From Bifidobacterium sp. N4G05 (GTDB taxonomy: Bacteria; Actinomycetota; Actinomycetes; Actinomycetales; Bifidobacteriaceae), in assembly GCF_002742445.1 (NCBI RefSeq), contig NZ_NJNQ01000001.1, positions 229,969-293,968 of the forward strand: a DNA stretch of 64,000 nucleotides. Reading direction: 5' to 3'. The notes under the pieces are model-generated. The model had not been told where the DNA came from. It ran no database searches and saw only the letters and a program-made list of their open reading frames with translations. Each line of letters begins with the position of its first letter. Position 1 is the stretch's first letter. This document shows positions 18,201-28,294 of the stretch, piece by piece. The position numbers and the translations under genes are program-made.

Positions 18201-21200
18201 GTCACCACGGCGATATCTCCAGCGAAACGGCTGGTTTCCGCCGATTCAGAAGCGTTCTGAATGGCTTCGTCGGCAACACGCTTGAAAGCGGCCTTCAGAT
18301 CCGCACTATCGCTCTTGTCCGCATACCAGGCGGCTTCGTCGGCAATGGTCTCACCAAGACCGATGAAGCTGCCGTTCAACGCGGATTCGTCGTTGTTATA
18401 GTAGGCGCGTGCCAGATCCTCACGTGCGGAAGCCCAACGATCGTCGAACAGAATGGCCTTGCGCTCGTCGAAACGAGGTTCGACCTGCTTCGGCCAGTCG
18501 GCGCCAAGTTCAGCTTCGACCGCGGCCACAACAGCGGCATTCTCGTCGGTTGCGTCTTCGGTAACCGGAGCGGCAACGCCCAGCTGGTTCAGCACGAACT
18601 TCGCGGTGGAGGCGAGCACGCCATCGGCGCCGGTCACCTTGGCCGCGAATGCATCCAAAGCAGCGGAATCGACAACTGCGCCACCGGCGGCACCACCAGC
18701 GCTCGGCATGGCAACGGTGATGCCCTTATCGGCGGCAACCTTCTGCACGGCCGCATCGATCAGCGCATTGGCTGTGGCCGCATTGGAAGCCGCGTCAGTG
18801 CTCAGGGAGGCAAGATCGCCACCGCGGGAGCTTGCGCCTTCACGAGTTTCGAGCACGAGAGCAGCCACCACATGGCTGGCCCAGCCTTCGCCAAGCTGCC
18901 AAGTGTCGGTCACACGCTTAGTGATTTGGCCGAGCTTCACACCGGCGGCGCCGAACATGCCACGCACACGGTCGCGCACAATGTCAGACAGCACCGGACC
19001 GAACGCCTTGTAGTTCGGAGCGACCTTGTTGACCAGAGCGCTCAGTGCCTTGACCGTCGCCTCGGCAGCGCCATCCACGGAAGCCACACCCAGTTCGGAA
19101 CTGATGTCCATAAGCAGCTGATTACGGCGAGAAGACACACCATTGGTCAGCGTATCGGTGGTATCGCTTTCGCCGATCTGATCGGGGCGAACCTTAGCCG
19201 AGTAAGCCAGCAATGTGGCAATCGCATCGGATGCCTTGAATGGAATATCCGCGACGGCAGCGCCAGACGGAGCACCGGCGGGAGCTGCAGCAACCGGAAC
19301 TTCCGCAACAGCAGCAGGAGCAGCTGCAGGAGCCGAGGCAACAGCCGGAGCAGCAGCCGCAGAAGAGGCAGAAGTCGCAACTGCAGAATCGTCAGCATCT
19401 TCTTCCGGAACCAGCGAATCGGAATCGGTCATGTATACGCGGCCTTCATCGCGACCAACGTTGTACACCGTCACATCGCGACCGGCAAACTGCGGCAGAC
19501 GCAACGTCTTGGACCCCAGATTGGCGAGCGTCGGAGCATTGCCGAGGCCAACCTCCACATACTCTTCCACACCAAGACCGCCCTGCTCGGCGGAACCGAA
19601 CAGCAGAGCCTGCGTCTCGATCCAACGCACCGGAGAAGCGAACTGCCAAGACAGCAGTTCCGTAAGCAGCAATCGGCCGAGCTTCTGATCATCCGCAGCA
19701 TAGGAATCCCAAATCTGCGGATCATCCAAAGCAGCCTGAATACGTTCGGACGGCACGACTTCGAGAATCTTGGCCGCGAATTCCTTCGTCATGTCGAACG
19801 GAGCCGCGACCAGGTTCGGAATATAGCGTCCGACCAGACGGCCACGGTAATCGATGGTCTGAGGCAGGAGTGCGTCGAGCTTGTCGCGGAATTCCGGCAC
19901 ACCCTTGCGCAGCAGCGTGGAATGGAACGGCACATCGATGCCCGGCACCAGCATGAACGCGGGCTTGCCGCCATATTCGGCCACACGGCGGGCGGAATCG
20001 GCCTTCAGCGCCTTTAGACCGGCGATGGTGCCTGCCACGGCATACTGCTGGCCCGCCAGGTTGTAGTTCACGATTTGCAGGAACTCGCCGGAAGCCTTCG
20101 ACACGGATTCGACGTACTCGCGCACGCCGTCATCGCCCACACCGAACTGGTTCGGACGCAACGCACCCATACGGTAGTTGGAACGGCCCTTCTCATCGCG
20201 CGGAATGAGGTGATGCATGGTGGAGCCGCGGTGGAACACGAGTTCGATCACGGTTTCCAGCGGAATCACGTTGGCGAAGGAGCTCAGCGCGTTGTATTCG
20301 CCCAGCGAGTGGCCTGCGAAATAGGCGGGCCAAATGTCGGCGCCGGCTTCGCGCAGACGTGCGGTCTGGGCGAATGCCACGGTGGCGAGCGCCACCTGCG
20401 TGAACTGGGTCAGGTTGAGCAGGCCTTCCGGATGGCGGTAGGTCACGCCGTTGGCGGTCAGTTCCTTCGGATTGTCGCGTACGACGGCAAGGATCGAGAA
20501 TCCAAGCTTCTCGCGGGTCACCTTGTCGGCGCGCTTCCACACGTCTCGTGCGGCCGGGGACTTGGCACGCTCGTCGAGCACCATACCCTGCTGCTGAATG
20601 CCCTGGCCCGGGTATACGAACGCGGACTTCGGCGCACGCACGATGGCGGTGCCACGAGACACGATGTTGCCGTCGATACGGCTGGTCACTTCGAGCACTA
20701 TGCCGGAGTGTGCCACGCGGCCGACTCGTTCGACGGAGATTTCCACTTCATCGTCAAGCTGCACCATGCCGTACATGTTGTAGGTCCAGCCTGCGATTTC
20801 GTAGTGCGCACCCTTGCCGTCAAGCGCCTGCACCGCGTATTGCGCGGTTGCGGAGAGCCACATGCCGTGCACGAGCGGTGCCGTAAGACCGGAAACAGCA
20901 GCGCCACGATGCGAAGTATGGATCGGGTTGAAATCGCCGGAAGTACGTGCGAAGGCGGTCATCTCGTGTGGAGCGGTCACCTTGACGCGGCGCAGCAGTC
21001 GGCGCGGAGTGCTTTCGATTTCCGCGTCGATTCCACCATAGTCCGGTGCTTCCGGCGGCAGTGCGTCGGAGTATGCGCGGCCGCGGATGGCGAAACGTTC
21101 GGTTTCGTTGGCAAGCACGGTGCCGTCTTGCGCGCGGTGGGTGACGTGGATGGTCACCACACGGCCGGATGCCGATTCGAAGTAGTTTTCGGCCCAGCTG

Positions 21201-24200
21201 GTCAGCGCGATCTGTTCACCGATATGCTTGAGCAGTTCGTCTTCGCTGACTTCCAGTTCGATGAGATGATCGAGATGCACTGCGTTGAGCAGGCCTTCGA
21301 TTACAGGGAAGCCGTTGACGTACACGGATCCGAGGGCCGCGTAAATGGCGGGCCATGCCGGTCCGACGAGTGCGTCCGGTGCGATGCGGGACGGCACCAG
21401 ATCGCTTGGCAGTGCACCGCCGGTGGCTGCCTCATGGTCGAAGCCGAGGTTGGCCGACAGCGTGTAGCTGGCATGCGCCTGACCGAACGGATAGGAGGCT
21501 TTGTCTGCCATCTGTTCAATAACGGGCATGGCGGTGAGCTTGTCGCCAGTAATGGCAGTGTTACCAATGCCGGCAGTGTCTGCGAGCATACGATACACGT
21601 GTTCCGGCAGGCGGTCGCGATCGACCACCGGGAAAAGTCCGGACTCGTTGCCGTCCACGTTCAGCGGAATGACGATGTCGCGTACGGCATGCTTGGATGC
21701 GCCACCATCCGGATCGTTGTCCCAGTAGGTATCGAGATGAATGTCGAGATCGTACTTTTCGACGCTTCCTTCGCTGGAAATCTTGCGGATTTCGTAGCTG
21801 TCGTCGCCATTGCTGGTGCCGTATGCCGGGTTTGCCATGAGATGGCCCACCCACGAGATGTTCGGGGATTTGCGAATGAATTCTTCTGCGGAAGATGCCG
21901 CTCCGAGCTGTGCGAACGCAGTTTTGTCCGCGCTTGGCGATTCTGCGGAAACGCGCTTGACCATGGCCGCTTCGAAGCGTCCAAGAATGTCGGCTACAGG
22001 TTCGTCAACGGTGGTGATGCCCGCAACGGAGATCGGACCAGGAATAATGCGCACGGAATCGGCGGAGTAACGGGAGTCTTCGGACTGCCACAGCTGATCC
22101 TGACCCCACCAACGCAGCAGGTCGTTGTCGATGACGGGCACGAACGGCATTGGCTTCGGGTATTCACGCACGAGCACCGGGAACCAGGCTTCATCCATCG
22201 GGGTGACGGTCAGTTCGTCGGCTTGCGGATAGGCTTCGGCAAGCTTGGCGATGGCCGCATGCGGATCGGCTTCCACATCGGCGCGGGATGCGAACAGCGA
22301 TACGAATTCGCCGCTTTCCTGCGTGGTGACGCGGGCTTCAATACGCTGCAGCAAGTGCAGGAAGCGATCGGCGTAGGTTTCGTCGACCCACGGGAAGGCG
22401 AGATCGGCGAAACGCTGCGCCCATGCGAGATATGTCATGGCCTTCAGGTCGCCGAAATACGGCTTTGCGGTGGCGTTCAACGCTTCGATGATTTCCTCGC
22501 GGCGGCTTTCCAGCTCTTCCGGATGCTTCATCACGCGCACCAGCAGGCGTCCGCAACGTGCGGAAGAGTTTTCCAGCTCGTAGATGTCGGCATGCAGATG
22601 GCTCAGGCCGGAAGTGACGCCGCCCTTGGCTTGGCCGCTCGGCACCCACTGCTCGCCCAACGGAGCGAACGGATCGCCGTCGGCTCCCTTGGCGGGAATA
22701 CCCGGAGTGTTGACAAGCATCTGCTTGACTTCAGGGCTGGTGTGCGCTTCCTTGGCGGTCATCACGGCAGTGCCAACGAGCACGCCATCCACTGGCATGA
22801 GCGGACGGCCGTACTCTGCGGACCATTCGCCGGTGATGTAGTCGGCGCCGCGTTCCGGCGTGCCGATACCGCCGCCGACCACGAGCACCAGATTGGTCTG
22901 TTCACGCACTTCGGCATAGGTGCTCAGCAGCAGATCGTCCAATGATTCCCACGAATGGTGGCCGCCTGCGGAGCCGCCTTCAACTTCGATGAGCACCTTG
23001 ACCGGAGCGACGGCCTTGGCGATGCGCACCACCTGGCGAATCTGGTCGACGGTGCCCGGCTTGAAGCTCACATACGGGAATCCGTCGGCGTTGAGATTGT
23101 GAATGAGTTCCACGGCCTCGTCAAGTTCCGGAATGCCCGCAGACACGACCACGCCGTCGATCGGGGTGCCGCTGGCACGCTTCTTCGGCACGATGCGCTG
23201 GGATCCGAACTGCAGGTTCCACAGGTAGCGGTCCATGAACATTGCGTTGAACTCAACGGTACGGCCTTCTTCAAGCTCTTCTTCCAGCTTGGCGACATGA
23301 CGGTCGAACACGCTGGCGGTCACCTGGCCGCCGCCTGCGAGTTCTGCCCAGTAGCCGGCGTTGGCGGCCGCTGCCACGATTTCCGGTTCCACGGTGGTCG
23401 GGGTCATGCCGGCGAGCAGTACCGGAGCCTTGCCGGTCAGTTCGGTGAATGCGGTACGCACCTTGTCTCCGGCGGAAGTGTGGATGATGCTTGGTGCGAA
23501 GCGGGTCCAGTTCTGGGTGCGCTCAGGCAGGGTTTCCAACGTGGAGAGCGTGCCACGATCGGCCACGGTGGAGGCTTCCACCACGCCGACACCAGTGCCT
23601 TGGGCAACGGTGGAGAACAGCTTGCCGACGGTGGTTCCCGGACCGAAATCCAGCACCCACAGGGCGCTTGGATCGGTGGATTTCATGAGCGCGCGCACGC
23701 GGGCGGCCCAATCCACATGGTTGAGCAGCACTTCGGCAGCAAGCTCGTGAGCGTGGTCGACGTTGATTCCGCAAGATTCCGCCCATGAAACAGCCTGTGA
23801 AACAGCCTCGGCCATAAGCGGGCTGTGGAACGGCAGGGTTACGTCAAGGTATTCGAGCACCGGTTCGAACACGCGACCGCCACGCACCTTCTCTTCGCGC
23901 AGCTTGGCCTGGTGCTTGTGTTCCTTGGCCACTTCCACGCCGAACGCGGCCAGGTCCTCCGGGTAGCCGGAGAGCACATAATGCGTGGCGGAATTGGTGA
24001 CGGCCACTGCGATCGGGCCGCGAGCGCCGGAAACACGCTCGATCAGCGCGTCCACCTGCGCGCGGGTGATGTCTTTGACCGACAGCATCGGCGTGGCTTC
24101 GCCGTGACGTGCGGCAAGACCAAGCTGACGTGCCTGACGGGTGCCGGCAACACCGATCAGCGTGGCAATCGCAAGAATTTCATCGATTTGTGCGGAAGCC

Positions 24201-24628
24201 GCCTCAACGGAACCTGCTTCAACGATCGCCTGCACCATGTGCACGGCGAGCACGCCCTGGGAGTGACCGAGCACGGCAACCGGCTTGGCAACGGCGGGAT
24301 TGTAGCCGAGAGAAGTAGCGTCAAGCAGCGCACCCAACTGGGCGAGCGCAATGCCAGGGACGCTGGCGGAAGCCGCCGCGGCAGCGCCGAGTCGTGCCGG
24401 ATTCGGTTCGAATCCGAACAGGTCGACCGGGCGGCCGGTGGTGGCGAGCAGGTCGGCTGCCACCGGGTACAGCAGCGCCTGGGCTGCGTCGACATGGGCG
24501 CGCAGCGCTTCGCTGAGCATTGGATTGGCGCTTTGGTCGGCAAGCGCCACCGGCCATGGGGTGGATTGTCCGGCGAAGGCAAGCGCGTGCGGCTCACCGT
24601 TCAGTCGATCAAGAAAAAAAGTATTCAT
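15296..24628 (-). CDS. fas: Type I fatty acid synthase, single chain
   Basis: Makes long-chain acyl-CoA from acetyl- and malonyl-CoA in one 3,110-residue polypeptide of the fungal/mycobacterial FAS I plan. Domains in order: acetyltransferase (Ser123 in GHSQG); FMN enoyl reductase from about 395 (VLLAGMTPTTVEPEIV; VVGGGIGTPERGADY near 595); dehydratase with GDFNPIHTSHRGAA near 1235; malonyl/palmitoyl transferase (AGHSLGEYN near 1440); an Ala/Pro linker (about 1750-1795); ACP with phosphopantetheine Ser1832 or 1833 in TNGVSSRRNQ; a second Ala/Gly-rich linker; ketoreductase from about 2135 (VVTGVAPNSIAAQVV); ketosynthase with Cys2757 in VSACATAA and His in SKHDTSTNAND and GHAKGGA. No phosphopantetheinyl transferase domain is present; acpS is downstream. 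ATG has AAGGAACATC. It follows accD by 97 bases, so co-expression with acyl-CoA carboxylase is likely. Confidence 0.98.
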   Translation of the reverse strand: MNTFFLDRLNGEPHALAFAGQSTPWPVALADQSANPMLSEALRAHVDAAQALLYPVAADLLATTGRPVDLFGFEPNPARLGAAAAASASVPGIALAQLGALLDATSLGYNPAVAKPVAVLGHSQGVLAVHMVQAIVEAGSVEAASAQIDEILAIATLIGVAGTRQARQLGLAARHGEATPMLSVKDITRAQVDALIERVSGARGPIAVAVTNSATHYVLSGYPEDLAAFGVEVAKEHKHQAKLREEKVRGGRVFEPVLEYLDVTLPFHSPLMAEAVSQAVSWAESCGINVDHAHELAAEVLLNHVDWAARVRALMKSTDPSALWVLDFGPGTTVGKLFSTVAQGTGVGVVEASTVADRGTLSTLETLPERTQNWTRFAPSIIHTSAGDKVRTAFTELTGKAPVLLAGMTPTTVEPEIVAAAANAGYWAELAGGGQVTASVFDRHVAKLEEELEEGRTVEFNAMFMDRYLWNLQFGSQRIVPKKRASGTPIDGVVVSAGIPELDEAVELIHNLNADGFPYVSFKPGTVDQIRQVVRIAKAVAPVKVLIEVEGGSAGGHHSWESLDDLLLSTYAEVREQTNLVLVVGGGIGTPERGADYITGEWSAEYGRPLMPVDGVLVGTAVMTAKEAHTSPEVKQMLVNTPGIPAKGADGDPFAPLGEQWVPSGQAKGGVTSGLSHLHADIYELENSSARCGRLLVRVMKHPEELESRREEIIEALNATAKPYFGDLKAMTYLAWAQRFADLAFPWVDETYADRFLHLLQRIEARVTTQESGEFVSLFASRADVEADPHAAIAKLAEAYPQADELTVTPMDEAWFPVLVREYPKPMPFVPVIDNDLLRWWGQDQLWQSEDSRYSADSVRIIPGPISVAGITTVDEPVADILGRFEAAMVKRVSAESPSADKTAFAQLGAASSAEEFIRKSPNISWVGHLMANPAYGTSNGDDSYEIRKISSEGSVEKYDLDIHLDTYWDNDPDGGASKHAVRDIVIPLNVDGNESGLFPVVDRDRLPEHVYRMLADTAGIGNTAITGDKLTAMPVIEQMADKASYPFGQAHASYTLSANLGFDHEAATGGALPSDLVPSRIAPDALVGPAWPAIYAALGSVYVNGFPVIEGLLNAVHLDHLIELEVSEDELLKHIGEQIALTSWAENYFESASGRVVTIHVTHRAQDGTVLANETERFAIRGRAYSDALPPEAPDYGGIDAEIESTPRRLLRRVKVTAPHEMTAFARTSGDFNPIHTSHRGAAVSGLTAPLVHGMWLSATAQYAVQALDGKGAHYEIAGWTYNMYGMVQLDDEVEISVERVGRVAHSGIVLEVTSRIDGNIVSRGTAIVRAPKSAFVYPGQGIQQQGMVLDERAKSPAARDVWKRADKVTREKLGFSILAVVRDNPKELTANGVTYRHPEGLLNLTQFTQVALATVAFAQTARLREAGADIWPAYFAGHSLGEYNALSSFANVIPLETVIELVFHRGSTMHHLIPRDEKGRSNYRMGALRPNQFGVGDDGVREYVESVSKASGEFLQIVNYNLAGQQYAVAGTIAGLKALKADSARRVAEYGGKPAFMLVPGIDVPFHSTLLRKGVPEFRDKLDALLPQTIDYRGRLVGRYIPNLVAAPFDMTKEFAAKILEVVPSERIQAALDDPQIWDSYAADDQKLGRLLLTELLSWQFASPVRWIETQALLFGSAEQGGLGVEEYVEVGLGNAPTLANLGSKTLRLPQFAGRDVTVYNVGRDEGRVYMTDSDSLVPEEDADDSAVATSASSAAAAPAVASAPAAAPAAVAEVPVAAAPAGAPSGAAVADIPFKASDAIATLLAYSAKVRPDQIGESDTTDTLTNGVSSRRNQLLMDISSELGVASVDGAAEATVKALSALVNKVAPNYKAFGPVLSDIVRDRVRGMFGAAGVKLGQITKRVTDTWQLGEGWASHVVAALVLETREGASSRGGDLASLSTDAASNAATANALIDAAVQKVAADKGITVAMPSAGGAAGGAVVDSAALDAFAAKVTGADGVLASTAKFVLNQLGVAAPVTEDATDENAAVVAAVEAELGADWPKQVEPRFDERKAILFDDRWASAREDLARAYYNNDESALNGSFIGLGETIADEAAWYADKSDSADLKAAFKRVADEAIQNASESAETSRFAGDIAVVTGVAPNSIAAQVVNGLLAGGATVVATSHSFKPSVKAWAKQTYREHAAGDAKLWLVPANLSSYRDVDALVAWVGNVQKKTSGATTTILKPAYEPSLFFPFAAPPVHGSLADSGELFESQARLMLWGVERAIAGLAKIGADTDVQHKLHVVLPGSPNRGIFGGDGAYGEVKSAFDAIVNRARAEKVWSSRVTFAHPKIGWVRGTGLMGGNDPLVEVVERHGLKTYSTAEIAVELLNLSTRESRIEAAKAPLDVDLTGGLGNEPIDIKALRAEAMEDAAQAEAANAKNAIAGNESDTAVKTLIKALPSPRAPRQAKVDLADWQNVSARPEDEIVIVSVGELGPWGSGRTRFEAELGIHSDGQVDLSAGAVLELAWNMGLLAWNDSPKPGWYDVDGNLVPEEDIAERYHDEVVARSGVRPFDEGMGNDYRDGTDEEEAEVFLDHDVTFSVPTREIAEEYVKLDEAHTSFAADAESGEWNVTRHAGSMIRVPRRAAMTRTVGGQFPKGFDPVKWGIPASMVGDVDKIALWNIVTTVDAYLSAGFTPTEILEAVHPSMVASTQGTGFGGMASMRKLYLDRFLNHEIPTDILQEALPNVVAAHVMQSYIGGYGNMIQPVSACATAAVSLEEGADKIALGKADFVVTGAIDDIGVESVIGFGNMNATANSEEMYAKGIDARFFSRANDRRRGGFVESQGGGTVLLTRGDIALKLGLPVAGVIGFVHSYADGAHTSIPAPGLGALAAGMGGKDSKLVRDLARLGVTPDDIAVVSKHDTSTNANDPNESELHNTLAHAIGRADGNPLFVISQKTLTGHAKGGACIFQVNGLTQLFKSGVIPANAALDCVDPKLMRDDHMVWLREPLKVGSVKAGLATSLGFGHVSGFAAIVNPGAFEAAVANTAGVEALNAWRDRANERLAAGQRRLEEGMMGRAALYEPIDNRRFHEDGRGYNAHEVEKAMLLDPNARLSASGYFEA

Positions 24629-24725
24629 GATGTTCCTTACTTGTTTTAAAAATCTTGCGATGTGTTCTTGCGATCGATTCTTGCGTTTACGTTTGCTTAC
24701 GATTCATCCGCGCACTTTGCACCTG

Positions 24726-26390
24726 TCACAATGGCTGGTTGCCATGGTGTTTGGTGGTTTTACGCACGCGCTTCTTGCTGGAGAGCAGTTTGAGCGATTC
24801 GATGATGGTTTCTCGCGTTTGCTCGGGGTCGATCATGGCGTCGATTTCACCCATTTCCAGCGAAAGATTCGCGTTGACGGTGGTGCGTTCGTAATCGGCC
24901 ACGTATTTGGCCCGGAGCGCTTCGACGTCTTTGCCTGAGTCTTTGGCTTTCTGCAGGTCTTTGCGGTGGATGATGTTCACCGCTCCGGCCGCGCCGAGCA
25001 CTGCGATTTGGCTGGATGGCCAAGCGTAGTTGAGGTCGGCTCCAATGGCTTTGGATCCCATTACGATGTAGGCACCGCCGAAGGCTTTTCGCAGGATCAC
25101 GGTGACCAGCGGCACTTGCGCGTTGGCGTAGGCGTAGATCACTTTCGCACCGCGGCGGATGATGCCCGCATGTTCCTGTTCGGCTCCCGGCTTGTATCCG
25201 GGGGTGTCCACCAAGGTGACGACCGGCAGGTTGAACGCGTCGCACAAACGCACGAATCGTGCCACTTTTTCGGAGGAATCCACGTCGAGGATGCCCGCGT
25301 TGACGTTCGGCTGGTTGGCCACAATGCCGACCGGATGCCCGTTCACGCAGGCGAATCCCACCACTGCGGAGCATGCGAACAGCTCGTGCACCTGCACGAA
25401 TTCGCCGTAGTCCACGATGCAGCGGATCACGTCGAGCACGTCGTATGGCTGGCGATCGTTGTCGGGCACGATGGTGGCGAGTCGTTTGGACACGTCACGG
25501 TCGGCGCGGGTTGCGGCGTACGCGTAGGTGGGCGGCTGCAGGTCGGAGTTGGATGGCAGGTAGGCGAGCACGGTTCGTGCGTAGTCGATCGCGTCGGCTT
25601 CGTCTTCGCCCAAATAGTGCGCCACTCCGGAGGTGGCGTTGTGCACATAGCCGCCACCGAGATCGTCCATGCTGATCACTTCGCCGGTGGCCGCTTTGAC
25701 CACGTCAGGACCGGTGACGAACATGTTGGAGTTCTCGCGGGTCATGATGATCAGGTCGGTCAGCGCCGGGCAGTACACGGCTCCGCCCGCGCAAGGGCCG
25801 AGAATCAGCGAAAGCTGCGGCACGAAACCGCTGGCGTCACAGGTTTTACGGAACAGATGCCCGTATTGCGTCAGTGCGGCTACGCCTTCCTGAATGCGGG
25901 CGCCGCCCGAATCGATGAGCGCGATGATTGGCACCTTCAGGTCGAGCGCCTTGTCCATCAATCGGCAGATCTTGCGGCCTTCCGCAACGCCTAGCGTGCC
26001 GCCGCGCACGGAGAAGTCCTGCGCATAGACGGCGACTTTGCGCCCGAACACTTCGCCGAAACCGGTGATGACCGCCGCTCCCGCACGACCACCGTTGATG
26101 TCGCCGCCGCAGAATCGTCCGATCTCTTCAAAAGAACCGGTGTCGAGCAGCAGATCGAGACGTTCGCGTGCCGTCAGCTTGCCTTTGACGTGCTGGCGAT
26201 TGCGTGCATGGTCTTCCGCTTCGTGCGCAAGTTGCGCCGCTCGCAGTACGGATGCGCGGATTGGCTGGGACGCGCCCGGCACGTCGGCCGCGGAGACGGC
26301 TTCGGTTGCGTCTTTGCCGAGTCGCTCCTGCTGTTCCATCACGATTTTCACGGCTTCTTTAACGGCCGGGCTTGCGATGATATCAGTCAT
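24726..26390 (-). CDS. accD: Acyl-CoA carboxylase, carboxyltransferase (beta) subunit
   Basis: Transfers carboxyl from carboxybiotin to acetyl-CoA (and possibly propionyl-CoA), giving malonyl-CoA for Fas. The sequence KGKLTARERLDLLLDTGSF near the N-terminus and YAQDFSVRGGTLG, LIDSGGARIQEG (about 155-165) and DTPGYKPGAEQEHAG (about 400-415) are standard carboxyltransferase blocks of the PccB/AccD type with fused N and C halves. 554 residues is normal for actinobacterial beta subunits. The ATG at 26390 overlaps the accBC stop by one base (TGATG) and has a GGGGG run six bases upstream; a GTG one codon earlier is also possible. The neighbours accBC and fas make the malonyl-CoA role the natural reading. 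Confidence 0.95.
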   Translation of the reverse strand: MTDIIASPAVKEAVKIVMEQQERLGKDATEAVSAADVPGASQPIRASVLRAAQLAHEAEDHARNRQHVKGKLTARERLDLLLDTGSFEEIGRFCGGDINGGRAGAAVITGFGEVFGRKVAVYAQDFSVRGGTLGVAEGRKICRLMDKALDLKVPIIALIDSGGARIQEGVAALTQYGHLFRKTCDASGFVPQLSLILGPCAGGAVYCPALTDLIIMTRENSNMFVTGPDVVKAATGEVISMDDLGGGYVHNATSGVAHYLGEDEADAIDYARTVLAYLPSNSDLQPPTYAYAATRADRDVSKRLATIVPDNDRQPYDVLDVIRCIVDYGEFVQVHELFACSAVVGFACVNGHPVGIVANQPNVNAGILDVDSSEKVARFVRLCDAFNLPVVTLVDTPGYKPGAEQEHAGIIRRGAKVIYAYANAQVPLVTVILRKAFGGAYIVMGSKAIGADLNYAWPSSQIAVLGAAGAVNIIHRKDLQKAKDSGKDVEALRAKYVADYERTTVNANLSLEMGEIDAMIDPEQTRETIIESLKLLSSKKRVRKTTKHHGNQPL

Positions 26391-28294
26391 CACTTACCCC
26401 CTTCCACAGTGTCGCCAACAGCGGTTCCGTCAGTTTGCTGCCCGTTACCGCTCGCGCCACTCGCTCCGGTCACATCGATGGTCATCAATGTTTCGCCGGC
26501 TTCCACACCCGCCGCAGGCCCTACGAAAATCTTGATGACGGCGCCCTTGACCGGCGCGTACACGTAGTTTTCCATCTTCATGGATTCGAGTACGACGAGC
26601 AGGTCGCCCTTGGCCACCTGCTGGCCTTCGGCCACGTTGATGCGTGTCACGACGGCCTGCATTGGGCTTGCGATCACACCGGATTGTCCGTCATTGCTTT
26701 GCTGTTTTTTCTGCGCATGATGCAGTCCCTGACCGCGCAGAGGCTGGATGGCACGTTTCGCGTCACGCGCTTTGGCACCGCCCGTCAGGTTGGCGACGAT
26801 ATCGTTCGGCACGGTCAGCGACACTCGGCGATTGTTGACTTCGATAACGAAGGTTTCGCTGGATTCCTTTTTGTCGACGTCAAGAGAGCCCGTCGCGCCA
26901 GACACGGATGCCGGCTGCCCGCCTTGGGACGATGCGGCTGCTTTGTTGAGGTACTTGCGTTCCAGCCATTTGGTGCTGGCATCGTATGCGACACCGTGTT
27001 CGGCGGTGAATTCGTCGTCATTGAAGATCTGTTCGAACAGGCTTGCCGGAGTCGGCACGCCTTCCACTTTCAGTTCGCTCAATGCTCGGCGCACACGTGC
27101 CACGGCCGCTGCGCGGTCGGAAGCGGTGACCACGAGTTTGCCCATCATCGAATCGAATTTCGGCGAGATGGTGTCGCCTTCGACCACGCCGGAATCCACA
27201 CGGATGCCCGGCCCGGACGGCCAACGCAGAGAAGTCAGCGTGCCGGAGCTTGGCGCAAGGTTCTTTGCCGGATCTTCGCAGGTCAGACGCAATTCGAAAC
27301 TGTGTCCACGAAGCGGATGATTCACGGTCAATTCCCCGCCGTTGGCGATGGTCAGCTGCTCGCGCACCAAGTCGAGTCCGCAAACCTCCTCGCTGACGGT
27401 ATGCTCAACCTGCAGGCGAGGATTGACTTCCAGGAAGTACACTTTGCCTTGTTCGGTCACCATGAATTCGCAGGTGCCAAGGCCTTCGTAATCGACCGCT
27501 TCGAACAGTCGGCGGGAGTAGGCTTCCAGCTGGTCGGTCACCTCGGAGGGAAGGAACGGTGCCGGAGCCTCTTCAACAAGCTTCTGATTGCGGCGCTGCA
27601 CGGAGCAGTCGCGCGTGGAATACACGGTGAAGTTGCCGTGCGAATCACGACCGCACTGCGTTTCGACGTGACGTCCCTTGTCGATGAATCGTTCCACGAA
27701 ATATTCGTTCAAATCACCGCCCTGCAGAGCGTCATGATTCATGTAGAAGCCGCGCAGCTCATCATCATTACGTACCAGCGTGATGCCTCGACCACCGCCG
27801 CCATCGGTACGCTTGAGCATCAGCGGATAACCGTGCGTGTGTGCGAAATCAAGCAGCAATCGCATGTCGGAAATTGACTGGGAAATGCCGGGAACCGGCG
27901 GAACTTTTGCAAAAGTCGCCACACGACGTGCGGTGATCTTATCTCCCAAATCCACGAGGGCTTTCGGATTGGGACCAACCCAAGCCGCGCCCGCGTCGAT
28001 CACTTTCTGTGCGAATGTAGCGACTTCGGAAAGGAATCCGTAGCCGGGATGCACTGCGTCGGCACCGCTGCGCTGCAGAATGTCGATCAGCAGATCCTCG
28101 TTGAGATACGTGTCTTTGTATGTATCTCCGGAAAGCAGATATGCGTCGTCAGCCATCTGCACATATTGCGCATGGCGATCCTGTTCCGCGTACACCGCAA
28201 CCGTGGGAATCCCCATCTCGCGTGCGGTGCGCACTACGCGAAGCGCGATTTCGCCGCGATTCGCCACCAAAAGTTTGTTGACATTTTTAGGCAT
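26390..28294 (-). CDS. accA: Acyl-CoA carboxylase alpha subunit: biotin carboxylase fused to biotin carboxyl carrier
   Basis: ATP-dependent carboxylation of its own biotin. Biotin carboxylase: KLLVANRGEIALRVVRTARE at the N-terminus, an ATP-grasp Gly-rich loop in KRTDGGGGRGITLV (about 160-173) and EVNPRLQVEHTVSEEV (about 290-305). A linker from about 460 leads to the C-terminal biotinyl domain with the attachment Lys in VLESMKMENYVY (about residue 590). A 30-residue Gly/Thr tail ends the protein. I start at MPKNVNKLL (28294); a longer in-frame GTG reading exists to 28375, but its extra residues match nothing in the family and neither start has a clear ribosome site. First gene of the accBC-accD-fas run, divergent from bioY, the biotin importer that it depends on. 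Family members are named accA3, accBC or pccA. Confidence 0.94.
   Translation of the reverse strand: MPKNVNKLLVANRGEIALRVVRTAREMGIPTVAVYAEQDRHAQYVQMADDAYLLSGDTYKDTYLNEDLLIDILQRSGADAVHPGYGFLSEVATFAQKVIDAGAAWVGPNPKALVDLGDKITARRVATFAKVPPVPGISQSISDMRLLLDFAHTHGYPLMLKRTDGGGGRGITLVRNDDELRGFYMNHDALQGGDLNEYFVERFIDKGRHVETQCGRDSHGNFTVYSTRDCSVQRRNQKLVEEAPAPFLPSEVTDQLEAYSRRLFEAVDYEGLGTCEFMVTEQGKVYFLEVNPRLQVEHTVSEEVCGLDLVREQLTIANGGELTVNHPLRGHSFELRLTCEDPAKNLAPSSGTLTSLRWPSGPGIRVDSGVVEGDTISPKFDSMMGKLVVTASDRAAAVARVRRALSELKVEGVPTPASLFEQIFNDDEFTAEHGVAYDASTKWLERKYLNKAAASSQGGQPASVSGATGSLDVDKKESSETFVIEVNNRRVSLTVPNDIVANLTGGAKARDAKRAIQPLRGQGLHHAQKKQQSNDGQSGVIASPMQAVVTRINVAEGQQVAKGDLLVVLESMKMENYVYAPVKGAVIKIFVGPAAGVEAGETLMTIDVTGASGASGNGQQTDGTAVGDTVEGGK

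Noticed and set aside
15365..24649. Very long plus-strand open frames opposite fas (for example 15779-17920, 18068-20017, 20075-22945)
   Set aside because: They are mirrors of the fas codon bias on the other strand: no ribosome sites, no recognisable domains, His/Arg/Val-rich composition.
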